DNA of 64,000 nucleotides from Roseiarcus sp963709185 (GCA_963709185.1 CAVPVQ010000008.1:62001-126000); one strand, 5' to 3'. Counted from the stretch's first letter, positions 45,532 to 54,360 are shown. Notes: generated by a model from the letters alone, not told the origin. Program-made: numbers and translations.

Positions 45532-46287
45532 TCACCACCGCGCCAGGATGCGATCCGCCAGCCCGCGCGGCATCGCCAGAAGCAGCAGTTCAAGCCATAT
45601 CAGCGGCAGCGGAAAGGCGATTTCCCTGGCGCCCGCGGCGAGCCGTCGCGCGATGATCGCCGCCGCGCGATCCGCCGAAACCGTGAACGGCTTGGGCGTT
45701 TGCAGACGATCGGACATCGGCGACGCCACAAATCCCGGCTCGACCAGCGCTATCGCCACCCCGTCGGCCAGCACGCGAGCCCGCAGTCCCTGCGCCAGCG
45801 CGCGAAGCGCGGCTTTGCTCGCCGAATACTCCGGCGATGTCGGAAAGCCCCGCCACCCCGCCAGCGAACCGACGATCGCAATCTGGCCCCCACGCCGCCG
45901 CCGCATCAACGCAAGCATCGGATAGACGGTGTTGGCGACGCCAGTCAGGTTCACCGCCACCGTCGCGTCGAACGCCCGCAGCGCCGCCGCCGGGTCGTCA
46001 ACCTCGGCCAACACGGAGACGCCGGCGTTCGCGATCGCCAATTCGACCGGCGCGGCGCGCTCCGCCGCCGTGATCCACGACGCCATGGCTTCGCGATCCG
46101 TCACGTCCACGCGATGCGGCAGCGCCCGGCCCCCGGCCGCCGCGCACTCTTGCGCGGTCGCGTCGAGACGCGCGCGATCGCGCCCGGCAAGATGCAAGGT
46201 CACCCCCGGCGCGGCGTAGCGCCGCGCCAGCGCCGCGCCGATTCCGCCGCTCGCGCCGGTGATCAGGATCGAAGTCGGATTGCGCAC
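45532..46287 (-). CDS. Short-chain dehydrogenase/reductase with hydrophobic C-terminus
   Basis: This 251-residue SDR has the NADP motif TGASGGIG (residues 10-17), the NAG motif (IANAGVSV), the catalytic Ser (GSLAGWRGF) and YSASK. The C-terminus is unusually hydrophobic (LPLIWLELLLLAMP), as in SDRs that act on membrane lipids, for example RkpH-like capsule-lipid or 3-ketosphinganine-reductase-like proteins. The frame is open to a TTG at 46,365, but the GTG at 46,287, just before the Rossmann motif, gives the usual length. It converges on the radical SAM gene and is divergent from the alpha-oxoamine synthase, which would make a keto product it could reduce. Confidence 0.85.
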   Translation of the reverse strand: MRNPTSILITGASGGIGAALARRYAAPGVTLHLAGRDRARLDATAQECAAAGGRALPHRVDVTDREAMASWITAAERAAPVELAIANAGVSVLAEVDDPAAALRAFDATVAVNLTGVANTVYPMLALMRRRRGGQIAIVGSLAGWRGFPTSPEYSASKAALRALAQGLRARVLADGVAIALVEPGFVASPMSDRLQTPKPFTVSADRAAAIIARRLAAGAREIAFPLPLIWLELLLLAMPRGLADRILARW

Positions 46288-46778
46288 CCCTTCGGCCCCA
46301 ATCCCCGTCTCGCAGGCCGCGAGCCTCCTCCGGCGCGCCGCGTTTGTCCAGCGACCGCGGCGCAATCGCCTTCGCCGCGCGCCAACAAGCGTGGCGCGAG
46401 GCGTTTGGCGCCACGCGCATCATCAAAACGATAGGAGACTCGCGGTTTGATGGCGGAGGTTTTCCATTGCTCAGGCGCCGACCGGGAGCCGACGAGCCAT
46501 AAAGCGAACTGGCGGCGGACTGCGACGTCTCCGGACTAAAAACGCGGTCAGCGGCGGCGACCTGAGCCTGCCAGAGGAATCCGTCTGGAGACTCTCGAAT
46601 GGATGTTCAATTCTGAACATCCGCTGTTCGGATAGACGGCTTAGAGTAATCAAACGACAGGATGTACCTTCGGGCCAATTCTACCCGATGAGTCACCGGC
46701 CCGATACCGCGCCAAACAGTCGCGGATCGGGCTTCAGCCGATGGCCATACGGAGAGTATCGGATAGGATCGGAGCCGC
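46288..46778. other. Divergent gap between the SDR and alpha-oxoamine synthase genes
   Basis: This stretch of 491 bases has no protein-like frame. It contains a 9-bp inverted repeat at 46,601-46,622 (listed separately) in a locally A/T-richer segment (46,590-46,690), likely the promoter region of the plus-strand synthase gene. Confidence 0.45.
46601..46622. promoter_or_regulatory. Palindromic operator-like site (ggatgttca-N4-tgaacatcc)
   Basis: Nine bases on each side are perfectly symmetrical around a 4-base centre. The site is 157 bases upstream of the alpha-oxoamine synthase ATG and lies in the most A/T-rich part of the gap. Its size and symmetry suit a dimeric helix-turn-helix repressor or activator. 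The protein that would bind it is not known. Confidence 0.45.
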
Positions 46779-48047
46779 ATGGCCGCCTCGGTTCGACAGG
46801 CCGCCGCTCCTCCTGGAGGCGAGATGGATCGTAAGGTGACCCTGAGCGCCTATGCCGATCGGCGCTTTCGCCTCGAGGGCAAGGCGATACCTGATCGCCA
46901 TAACCCCTGGTTCCTGCCGATCGACGCGATCGCCGATTGCGCCGCGCGCCGGGGCGGCGCGCTGGTGAGCTTCGCCAATTACGACTACCTGGGGCTGCAC
47001 GGGCATCCGGAGATTCGCGCCGCCGCCGCCGCCGCTCTCGAACGACACGGCGCGGGCGCGCTGGGCTCGCGGCTGGTCGGCGGCGAGCGCATGGCGCATG
47101 GCGCGTTTGAAGCCGCGCTTGCGAAATTCATCGGCGCCGAGGCGTGCCTGGCGCTGGTCAGCGGCTACCTGACGAATCTATCGATCGTCCCGCATCTTTG
47201 CGGCGCGAAAGACCTCATCCTGATGGACGAGTATTGCCACAACAGCCTCATCGCCGGGGCCAAGGCGAGCAACGCCAAGGTCGTGTCGCACAAGCACAAC
47301 GATCTCGACCATCTCGCCCATCTTCTGCGCAAGCACCGCGACGCGCATACGCGCTGCCTCCTGCTTGTCGAGAGCGTCTACAGCATGGACGGCGATATCG
47401 TCGACCTGCCTCGCCTGCTCGCGTTGAAGGAGGCGCATGGCGCATGGCTGCTGGTGGACGAGGCGCACTCGTTCGGGGTGCTGGGCGAACGCGGGCATGG
47501 CCTGAGCGAGCACTTCGGGGCGGACGTGGGCCGGATCGACCTTGTCATCGGGACGCTATCCAAGGCGCTCATTTCCTGCGGCGGCTTTGTCTGCGCGCGT
47601 CGCGGCGTGATCGACTGGCTGAAGTTCACCCTGCCGGGTTTCGTATTCAGCGTGGGCCTGTCGCCGGTCATTACCGCGGCGGCGCACGCGGCGCTCGACA
47701 TCATCGCGCGCGAACCCGAGCGCGTGTGCAGGCTGCGCGAGAACTCCGCCTATTTTTTGCGCCTCGCGCGCGCGGCCGGTCTGGATACCGGAGAGGCGGT
47801 CGCCGGCTCCGCCGTCGTGCCGGTCTGCTTTGGCGACCGCGAGTTGACCATGCGGGTTTCCGACGCGTTGCTTTCGGCGGACATCTATGCGCCGCCGATC
47901 GTGCATATCGGCGTGCCCAAGTCGAAGCCGCGCATCCGCTTCTTTCTTTCCGCCAACCACACGCCGCGGCAGATCGAAGACGCAGTCAGCGCCCTCGCCC
48001 GATACGGCGCCGGGTCGGACGGCGCCTCGCTCGCCACCGAACCGTGA
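46779..48047 (+). CDS. Alpha-oxoamine synthase (serine palmitoyltransferase/KBL/BioF family)
   Basis: This 422-residue PLP enzyme condenses an amino acid with an acyl thioester, releasing CO2. It has the family's N-terminal FANYDYLGLHGHPEI, the substrate loop LGSRLVGGERMAHGAFE, HKHNDLDHL, the PLP-binding VDEAHSFGVLGERGHG and Lys262 in GTLSKAL. The block usually seen as a Thr/Ser-Pro-Pro region is VFSVGLSP. It has no biotin genes around it, so BioF is unlikely. Serine palmitoyltransferase-like or RkpG-like (capsule lipid) activity fits the neighbouring SDR, CDP-alcohol transferase and N-acyltransferase-like genes. No acyl-carrier protein gene is present nearby. Confidence 0.85.
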   Translation: MAASVRQAAAPPGGEMDRKVTLSAYADRRFRLEGKAIPDRHNPWFLPIDAIADCAARRGGALVSFANYDYLGLHGHPEIRAAAAAALERHGAGALGSRLVGGERMAHGAFEAALAKFIGAEACLALVSGYLTNLSIVPHLCGAKDLILMDEYCHNSLIAGAKASNAKVVSHKHNDLDHLAHLLRKHRDAHTRCLLLVESVYSMDGDIVDLPRLLALKEAHGAWLLVDEAHSFGVLGERGHGLSEHFGADVGRIDLVIGTLSKALISCGGFVCARRGVIDWLKFTLPGFVFSVGLSPVITAAAHAALDIIAREPERVCRLRENSAYFLRLARAAGLDTGEAVAGSAVVPVCFGDRELTMRVSDALLSADIYAPPIVHIGVPKSKPRIRFFLSANHTPRQIEDAVSALARYGAGSDGASLATEP

Positions 48048-48179
48048 CCGCGACGCCTTCTCATTGATCAGCGCTTTCAAAGGCGCCAAGCTGGTCATCG
48101 TTGGGGCTTTCCTTCATCGAGCGCGGAGCAAGCTGGCCGCGGCGTTCCGCCCTCTTGTGGAGAAACCGGGAGTTGCGCG

Positions 48180-48695
48180 ATGCATGGTCGGCGAGCAGCG
48201 ATGGTCCTGGCGGCCGCGTGGTGGATGGGCGGCGCGGCGGGCGCCGCCCCCGCCGCCGCGATCTTCCCATTCGAGATCCTCGACACCAGCGGCGAAGCGA
48301 CGAGTCCCGACCGCGACGCGCGGCTCAGGATGGCGACGAGCGTTTTGTCGGAGGCGCTGCAAAACGCCGGGCTCTACGCGCCGGTCGATCTGGGTCCGCT
48401 GCGCAACGAGGTCGAGGCCACGTCGCCGCGCTACCGCTGCGGAGACTGTTTCTTGCCGGTCGCGCGCAAGGCGGGCGCGGCCTTCGCGATCGTCTCCGTG
48501 GTTCACAAGGTCTCGACGCTCATTTCGTCGATGGACATCTGGATATTCGACGCGTCGACCGGCGCGGACGTCGCGCACGCCTCGGGTCAGATTCGCGGCG
48601 ACACGGATGAGGCCTACAAGCACGGCGTGCTCTTTTTGGTCAAGAACCGACTGTCAGGCGGCGCCCGCGCCGGCGGCGATCCCCTGCCGAAATAG
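48180..48695 (+). CDS. Exported DUF2380/DUF3280-type protein
   Basis: This 171-residue protein has an N-terminal signal peptide (AAMVLAAAWWMGG, then Ala-rich, cleavage near residue 25) followed by AIFPFEILDTSGE, a pattern typical of DUF2380/DUF3280 proteins, and two cysteines in RCGDCFLP. It should be periplasmic. The function of the family is not known. GGGAG lies 9 bases upstream of the ATG. It follows the alpha-oxoamine synthase by 132 bases on the same strand, with no clear terminator between them, so co-transcription is possible. Confidence 0.72.
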   Translation: MHGRRAAMVLAAAWWMGGAAGAAPAAAIFPFEILDTSGEATSPDRDARLRMATSVLSEALQNAGLYAPVDLGPLRNEVEATSPRYRCGDCFLPVARKAGAAFAIVSVVHKVSTLISSMDIWIFDASTGADVAHASGQIRGDTDEAYKHGVLFLVKNRLSGGARAGGDPLPK

Positions 48696-48746
48696 CGCGC
48701 GCCCGGCTCATGACGATGCGAACACGGCTTTCATTTCGCGCCGATG

Positions 48747-49601
48747 CTATTTCGCGTGCGGCGCGGCGAATTTGCTGAACGCCTTCCGGTAGGCCTTCGG
48801 GGTAAGCCCGACCGATTTGTGGAATTGGCGGGTGAAGGCGGCCTGGTCGGCGTAGCCGCACTCCTGGGCCACCAGGCTGATCGGCGCATCGGTCTGGCGC
48901 AGGCGATTGCAGCCCCGCTCGATCCGCGCGCGCATGAGATATTGTCCGGCGGACAGGCCGAACAGCGCGCGGAGGCGCTGATCGAACTGGAAGACCGACA
49001 GTCGCGCCCTGGCGGCCAGATCGGGAATTCGGAGCGCCGCGTCGAGATGGTCGTCGATATAGGCGATCACCGAAGACAGCGCCGCGCTGTCGGGTCGCGG
49101 GGCCGCCGCCATCGGAACGTCGCGCGAGATGCCGCAGAGCCCGACGATTCGCCCGTCACGGCGACACAGCGGCTCCTTCCAGGTCAGGCACCAGCCCTGT
49201 CGACCGTCGGGGTAGAGATGCAGTTCCAGGCGTCCGTTGATCGACAAGCCTTCGCCCAACACGCGTCGGTCCTGGACATCGAACCGCTCGCCAAGCGGCG
49301 CGGGAAAGATGTCGCGCGCGGTTCGTCCGATCAGGTCGGCCTTCCCCGCCAGTCGGCACCGGCGCGCCAGCGTGTCGTTGGCGGCCACATAGCGCGCCCG
49401 CGCGTCCTTGAGGAAGAACACCGTATCGGCGACGCGGTCGAACAGCTCTTCGCCCAGAAACGGACGCCCGAGCGCGTTAAGGAATTCCTCGCCATGGTCG
49501 TCGCCCGATTTCATCGCCGCGAATATTGTGCCGATTTTCAAATCCCCGCCAGCGATTTCGGCAAGACCGGGTCGACCGGTCGTGAGAAATTGCAGCGTCA
49601 C
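48747..49601 (-). CDS. PAS-AraC family transcriptional regulator
   Basis: This 284-residue protein has a PAS-like sensor (about residues 45-165; GEELFDRVADTVFFLKDARARYVAAND) and a C-terminal AraC double helix-turn-helix (about 185-280; RIPDLAARARLSVFQFDQRLRALFG and ISLVAQECGYADQAAFTRQFHK). The GTG at 49,601 is preferred because GGGAGGAG stands 8 bases before it. Its 5' end is 39 bases from the divergent DHDPS-family gene, so it very likely regulates the hydroxyproline-type genes. The ligand could be hydroxyproline or a derivative. Confidence 0.87.
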   Translation of the reverse strand: MTLQFLTTGRPGLAEIAGGDLKIGTIFAAMKSGDDHGEEFLNALGRPFLGEELFDRVADTVFFLKDARARYVAANDTLARRCRLAGKADLIGRTARDIFPAPLGERFDVQDRRVLGEGLSINGRLELHLYPDGRQGWCLTWKEPLCRRDGRIVGLCGISRDVPMAAAPRPDSAALSSVIAYIDDHLDAALRIPDLAARARLSVFQFDQRLRALFGLSAGQYLMRARIERGCNRLRQTDAPISLVAQECGYADQAAFTRQFHKSVGLTPKAYRKAFSKFAAPHAK

Positions 49602-49640
49602 TCATCGCGCTCCTCCCGGACGTCAACAGGATCATCCGCC

Positions 49641-50582
49641 ATGGCCTCCAACATCTTCAGCGGCGTCATTCCGGCGCTCATGACGCCGTGCAAGGCCGAT
49701 CGCACGCCCGACTTCGACGCGCTCGCGCGCAAGGGACGAGAGTTGATCGCGGCCGGCATGTCGGCTTTGGTCTATTGCGGGTCGATGGGCGACTGGCCGC
49801 TGTTGACCGACGAACAGCGCATGGCGGGCGTCGAGCGTCTTGTCGGCGCCGGATTGCCGGTGATCGTGGGAACGGGCGCGCAGAACTCAGGGCGCGCCGC
49901 CGCTCTGGCGGGTCACGCGAAGGAGGTCGGCGCCAAGGGGCTCATGATCATCCCGCGGGTGCTGTCGCGCGGCGCCTCGGCGGCGGCCCAGCGCGCGCAT
50001 TTCGCGGGCGTCCTCGAAGCCGCCGTCGATCTTCCGTCCGTCATCTACAACAGCCCCTACTATGGCTTCGAAACCCGCGCCGAACTGTTCTTCGATCTGC
50101 GAAGCCAGTTCCCCCATCTCGTCGGCTTCAAGGAATTCGGCGGCGCGAAATCCCTGACCTATGCGGCCGAGCACATCGCCGGGAGATCGCCCGGGATCAC
50201 GCTGATGGTCGGCGTTGACACGCAAGTGTTTCACGGCTTCGTCAATTGCGACGCCGACGGCGCGATCACCGGAATCGGCAATGTCCTGCCGAGGGAAGTG
50301 CTGCATCTCGTCGCGCTTTGTCAGCGCGCCGCGAAGGGCGACCCGCAGGCGCGGCGCCTCGCGCTCGAACTCGAGGGCGCGCTCGGCGCGCTGTCGAGCT
50401 TCGACGAGGGACCCGATCTGGTGCTTTACTACAAGCATCTGATGGTGCTGGCCGGCGACCGGGAATATGCGCTGCATTTCAACGAATCGGACGCTCTGAG
50501 CGTCAGCCAGCAGCGCTTCGCCGAAACGCAATTGACGCTCTTCAAGGCCTGGTACGGCGCGTGGCGCGCCGCGCAAGGCTGA
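49641..50582 (+). CDS. Dihydrodipicolinate synthase family lyase/deaminase
   Basis: This 313-residue TIM-barrel enzyme has the Schiff-base Lys in LVGFKEFGG (about residue 165) and the catalytic Tyr in VIYNSPYYG. The family includes DHDPS, NanA and 1-pyrroline-4-hydroxy-2-carboxylate deaminase. Because the next gene resembles hydroxyproline epimerase and an AraC regulator is divergent, the deaminase of trans-4-hydroxyproline catabolism (product 2-oxoglutarate semialdehyde) is the best guess. The ATG at 49,641 is chosen; the frame is open much further upstream but that part is antisense to the AraC gene. Confidence 0.85.
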   Translation: MASNIFSGVIPALMTPCKADRTPDFDALARKGRELIAAGMSALVYCGSMGDWPLLTDEQRMAGVERLVGAGLPVIVGTGAQNSGRAAALAGHAKEVGAKGLMIIPRVLSRGASAAAQRAHFAGVLEAAVDLPSVIYNSPYYGFETRAELFFDLRSQFPHLVGFKEFGGAKSLTYAAEHIAGRSPGITLMVGVDTQVFHGFVNCDADGAITGIGNVLPREVLHLVALCQRAAKGDPQARRLALELEGALGALSSFDEGPDLVLYYKHLMVLAGDREYALHFNESDALSVSQQRFAETQLTLFKAWYGAWRAAQG

Positions 50583-50588
50583 CCCGCT

Positions 50589-51530
50589 ATGCGCGTCGTC
50601 GATTCCCACACCGAAGGCGAGCCCACCAGGCTCATCGTCGACGGCGGACCGCTGCTTGGCGGCGGCCCGCTCGCCGAGCGACGCAGGCTTTTCGCCGAGC
50701 GGTTCGATCACTTCAGGCGTTTCGCGGTCGGCGAGCCGCGCGGCCATGACGCCCTGGTCGGCGCGTTGTTGTGCAAGCCGGAGGATGCAAATTGCGCCGC
50801 CGGCCTGATCTTCTTCAACAATGCGGGCTATCTCGGCATGTGTGGACACGCGACCATCGGCGCCGCGGTGACGCTCGCCCATCTCGGTCGCATCGACCTT
50901 GGCGCCCACTGCTTCGAGACCCCGGTCGGGGTGGTCCGCGTGGAGCTGACGGCGAGGAACTACGCGACGATCGAGAACGTCGAGAGCTATCGCCATCGCA
51001 AGGCGGTTCGCCTGGAGGTCGAGGGGCTGGGCGTGGTTATCGGCGACGTCGCCTGGGGCGGCAATTGGTTTTTCCTCACCGAGGCCGCGCCGTGTCCGCT
51101 GGCGATCGGCAACGTTCCGGAGCTGATCGAGGCGGCGCGCGCCATTCGCCGCGCGGCGAAGGCGCAAGGCGTCACCGGCGCGGACGGCGCGGAAATCGAT
51201 CATGTCGAGATATCAGGCGCTGCGCGATCGCCCGACGCCGACAGCCGCAATTTTGTGCTTTGCCCCGGCGGGGCCTACGACCGATCGCCGTGCGGCACCG
51301 GCTCCAGCGCCAAGCTCGCCTGTCTCGCCGCAGACGGGAAACTGCGCCCCGGCGAGCGTTGGATCCAGGAAAGCATCATCGGCAGCCGCTTCCACGCGAG
51401 CTATCAGCCCGGCGAAAACGGCGGCGTCATTCCACGGATCGGCGGGCGGGCCTTCGTCTGCGCCGATGCCGACCTCTGGCAGGACGAGGACGACCCGTTT
51501 CGCTATGGCGTCGACGTCGAACAGCAATAG
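50589..51530 (+). CDS. Proline racemase family protein, 4-hydroxyproline 2-epimerase-like
   Basis: This 313-residue cytoplasmic protein opens with RVVDSHTEGEPTRLI. Both catalytic cysteines are present: MCGHATIG (about residue 84) and RSPCGTGSSAK (about 235). The CGTG version with an extra Ser rather than Thr is typical of epimerases. Epimerisation of trans-4-hydroxy-L-proline to cis-4-hydroxy-D-proline is the likely reaction. It follows the DHDPS-family gene by 6 bases and is probably in its operon. The FAD-dependent D-hydroxyproline dehydrogenase of that pathway is not in the window. Confidence 0.88.
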   Translation: MRVVDSHTEGEPTRLIVDGGPLLGGGPLAERRRLFAERFDHFRRFAVGEPRGHDALVGALLCKPEDANCAAGLIFFNNAGYLGMCGHATIGAAVTLAHLGRIDLGAHCFETPVGVVRVELTARNYATIENVESYRHRKAVRLEVEGLGVVIGDVAWGGNWFFLTEAAPCPLAIGNVPELIEAARAIRRAAKAQGVTGADGAEIDHVEISGAARSPDADSRNFVLCPGGAYDRSPCGTGSSAKLACLAADGKLRPGERWIQESIIGSRFHASYQPGENGGVIPRIGGRAFVCADADLWQDEDDPFRYGVDVEQQ

Positions 51531-51569
51531 GGACGCGCGGGGGCTACCGGCCGGCGCGAAGCGGACGCG

Positions 51570-52640
51570 TCAAGGCGCGACTCCGGCCGAGGCGCGCGCT
51601 CCCGTCGGAACCGGCGCGTCGGCGCGAAGCAGCTTCTCCTGCTTCAATTCGGCCCAGAGATCGCTCGGAATGGGATGTGTGAACGCCGTCAGGTTCTGCG
51701 TCGCCTGGGCGCGCGAGATTGCGCCGGGGATCACCGCCGCGACGATGGGATGGCCGAGCGGGAATTGCAGCGCCGCCGCGGCCAGGGGCGTGCCGTGGCG
51801 TTTGCACACCGCCTCGATCCGCCGCACGCGCTCGAGGACTTCCGCGCCCGCCGGAACATAATTATGCATCGCGTCCGGCCTCGCCCCGGTCGCCAGGATG
51901 CCCGAATTGTAGGGCCCGCCGATGACCGCTCCGACGCCGCGCTCGGCGCAGCGCTGAAACTCGCCGTCGAGCACGTCCTGTTCGAGCAGCGTGTAGCGCA
52001 TTGCGATCAGGAAGAAGTCGATGTCGAACAGGTCGAGATAGCGCGGGATCGTGCCCATCGTGTTGAAGCCGGCGCCGACGCCCTTGATGACCCCCTGGTC
52101 GCGCAATTCCTCCAGCGCGCGCCAGCCGCTGGTGAAGAGCTGGTTCATATAGGGGCCGACCTTGGCCTCGGTCTTGAAGTGCCAGGGGTCAAGATCGTGA
52201 ATCAGCAGCACGTCGATCCGGTTGACGCCGAGGCGCTGCAGGCTGTCCTCGAACGAGCGCATCACGCCATCGTAGCTATAGTCGAACACGGCGTCGAATT
52301 CGAGACCGCCAAGCCACTCGCCGTGATCGAACAGACCTGGCTTCAGCGGGCGGCGCAGGAGGCGGCCGACCTTGCTCGAAATGACGAACTCATCGCGCGG
52401 GCGGCGATAGAGCGCGCGGCCGACCCTATGCTCGGCCTGCCCCTTGCCGTACCAGGGCGATGTGTCGAAATACCGCACCCCGCCGTCCCACGCGGCGCTT
52501 ATCAACGCGCCGGCCTCGCCCTCGTCGATGACGTCCCAGAGTTCGCCGAGCGGCGCGGTGCCGAGGCCCAATTCGGTGACTTTGACATCGGCGCGTCCCA
52601 ACTGTCGCGTCGGAAGAATCGGAGGCGATTTCGAAGTCAT
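51570..52640 (-). CDS. Aldo/keto reductase (aldose/fucose dehydrogenase type)
   Basis: This 356-residue NAD(P)-dependent oxidoreductase has the AKR catalytic set: Asp and Tyr in YFDTSPWYGKGQAE, Lys in VISSKVGRLL, His in DVLLIHDLD. Overall it resembles the L-fucose/D-threo-aldose 1-dehydrogenase group. The substrate is not certain. It converges with the epimerase gene (39 bases between the stops) and is divergent from the aldehyde dehydrogenase gene. Its C-terminal part reads cleanly to the end, with no truncation. Confidence 0.85.
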   Translation of the reverse strand: MTSKSPPILPTRQLGRADVKVTELGLGTAPLGELWDVIDEGEAGALISAAWDGGVRYFDTSPWYGKGQAEHRVGRALYRRPRDEFVISSKVGRLLRRPLKPGLFDHGEWLGGLEFDAVFDYSYDGVMRSFEDSLQRLGVNRIDVLLIHDLDPWHFKTEAKVGPYMNQLFTSGWRALEELRDQGVIKGVGAGFNTMGTIPRYLDLFDIDFFLIAMRYTLLEQDVLDGEFQRCAERGVGAVIGGPYNSGILATGARPDAMHNYVPAGAEVLERVRRIEAVCKRHGTPLAAAALQFPLGHPIVAAVIPGAISRAQATQNLTAFTHPIPSDLWAELKQEKLLRADAPVPTGARASAGVAP

Positions 52641-52752
52641 GATGGCGAGTTCTCGCGTTTGGCGACGCGCCGACAGGTTGCGCGCAACGAGACCGGTGTC
52701 AACGCCGCCTGGCGGCCTGTGACTTTCCGGGTAAGCCGGTGATCGCGGAGGG

Positions 52753-52800
52753 CGCCTCTAGGCGAAACGTCGTTTTCGTTATATTCACGTCTATATAGCG
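52753..52800. promoter_or_regulatory. Likely promoter area of the aldehyde dehydrogenase gene
   Basis: The 211-base gap between divergent genes contains an A/T-rich segment with tatatt- and tatata-like hexamers at 52,780-52,797, preceded by the short inverted repeats cgcct-ct-aggcg (52,753-52,764) and cgaaa...tttcg (52,763-52,778). The position, 50-90 bases upstream of the start, suits a promoter and operator. Exact elements are not resolved. Confidence 0.35.
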
Positions 52801-52851
52801 AGTGCGCACACAGCGGCGGCGCGCAACCGTCGCGAATTCAGGGAGAAATCA

Positions 52852-54351
52852 ATGACCATAGCAATCCGAAGGCCCGCGCTTGGCTCCGCCGCGACGGCGT
52901 TTCTGGCGAAAAAACATCAAATGCTGATCGACGGCAAATGGGTCGACGCCCGCAGCGGCCAGACCTTCGCCGTCGAGGACCCGGCTAACGAAGAAGTGAT
53001 CGCCCATGTTCCGGCCGGCGACAAGGCGGACATCGATCTGGCGGTCGCCGCGGCGCGTCGCGCCTTCGAGACCGGACCGTGGTCGCGCATTTCGCCCGCC
53101 GCGCGGCAGCGTCTGGTCTGGTCGCTCGGCGACATCCTCGAGCGCCATGCGGACGAACTCGCCGAGCTGGAGGCGCTCGACAACGGCAAGCCGGTCATCA
53201 ACGCGCGCCGCGACGACGTCGGCGGCTCGATCGAAATGTTCCGCTACATGGCCGGCTGGGCGACGCGGATGAACGGCGAGCAGATTCCGGTCTCGACGCC
53301 CGGCGACTGGCACGTCTACAGCATGCGCGAGCCGGTGGGGGTGGTCGGCCAGATCATCCCATGGAATTTCCCGCTGATGATGGCGGCGTGGAAACTGGCG
53401 CCCGCGCTGGCGGCCGGATGCACGATCGTGCTGAAGCCCGCCGAACAGACGCCGCTGTCGGCGATCCGGCTCGGCGAACTGATCACCGAAGCCGGCTTCC
53501 CGGACGGCGTCGTCAACATCGTCACCGGCTATGGCGAGACCGCCGGCGCGGCGCTCGCCGAGCACCCCGACGTCGACAAGGTGGCGTTCACCGGCTCGAC
53601 CGAAGTTGGCAAGCTGATCGTCAGGGCGGCGGCCGGCAACCTGAAGCGGGTATCGCTGGAGCTTGGCGGCAAATCCCCCGCCATTGTGTTCCCCGACGCC
53701 GATCTGGAGCTGGCGATCGCGGGAACGGCGAGCGCGATCTTTTACAACCAGGGCCAGTGCTGCACCGCGGGCTCGCGGCTGTTCGCCCATAAGGCGGTCT
53801 ACGACAGAATCGTCGAGGGCGTCGCGAAGGAGGCGGGCAAGCTGAAGGTCGGCCACGGGCTCGACCCGTCGGTCAATCTCGGCCCGCTGGTCTCCAAGGA
53901 GCAGCACAACCGGGTCACCGGCTTCCTCGAGGCCGGAAGGCGCGAAGGCGCCGAGGTGGTGACGGGCGGCAAGGTGATCGGCAACCAGGGCTATTTCGTC
54001 GAGCCGACGGTGCTCGCCCGCACCGATCGCTCGATGAAAGTGGTGCGCGAGGAGATTTTCGGACCGGTGGTGTGCGTGCAGTCGTTCGACGACGCCGACC
54101 TCGACGCCGTCGCGAAATTCGCCAACGACACCGAATATGGCCTGTCCTCCAGCGTGTGGACGCGAAACCTGAAGGCGGCCCATATGATGGCGCGCAAGAT
54201 CAGGGCCGGAACGGTCTGCATCAACACCCACAATTATGGCGACCCGGCCTGGCCGTTCGGCGGCTACAAACAGTCCGGCTGGGGCCGCGAGATGGGCAAA
54301 GAGGTGATGGAGCACTACACCGAGACCAAGGCGGTCGCCGCCCGTCTCTGA
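52852..54351 (+). CDS. Aldehyde dehydrogenase
   Basis: This 499-residue NAD(P)-dependent aldehyde dehydrogenase has IIPWNFPLMMAAWKLAPALAAG, the nucleotide-binding GSTEVGK, the catalytic Glu in ELGGKSP and the catalytic Cys in GQCCTAGSR, all in register. It most resembles phenylacetaldehyde/general aldehyde dehydrogenases. Near the hydroxyproline-type genes it could oxidise 2-oxoglutarate semialdehyde, though this is only contextual. GGGAGAAATCA lies before the ATG. It is followed by a strong hairpin (54,366-54,401). Confidence 0.9.
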   Translation: MTIAIRRPALGSAATAFLAKKHQMLIDGKWVDARSGQTFAVEDPANEEVIAHVPAGDKADIDLAVAAARRAFETGPWSRISPAARQRLVWSLGDILERHADELAELEALDNGKPVINARRDDVGGSIEMFRYMAGWATRMNGEQIPVSTPGDWHVYSMREPVGVVGQIIPWNFPLMMAAWKLAPALAAGCTIVLKPAEQTPLSAIRLGELITEAGFPDGVVNIVTGYGETAGAALAEHPDVDKVAFTGSTEVGKLIVRAAAGNLKRVSLELGGKSPAIVFPDADLELAIAGTASAIFYNQGQCCTAGSRLFAHKAVYDRIVEGVAKEAGKLKVGHGLDPSVNLGPLVSKEQHNRVTGFLEAGRREGAEVVTGGKVIGNQGYFVEPTVLARTDRSMKVVREEIFGPVVCVQSFDDADLDAVAKFANDTEYGLSSSVWTRNLKAAHMMARKIRAGTVCINTHNYGDPAWPFGGYKQSGWGREMGKEVMEHYTETKAVAARL

Positions 54352-54360
54352 CGTCACGAC

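Noticed and set aside
48744..49640. Long in-frame extension upstream of the DHDPS-family gene
   Set aside because: It is antisense to the PAS-AraC regulator and shows no DHDPS similarity; the barrel begins at ATG 49,641.
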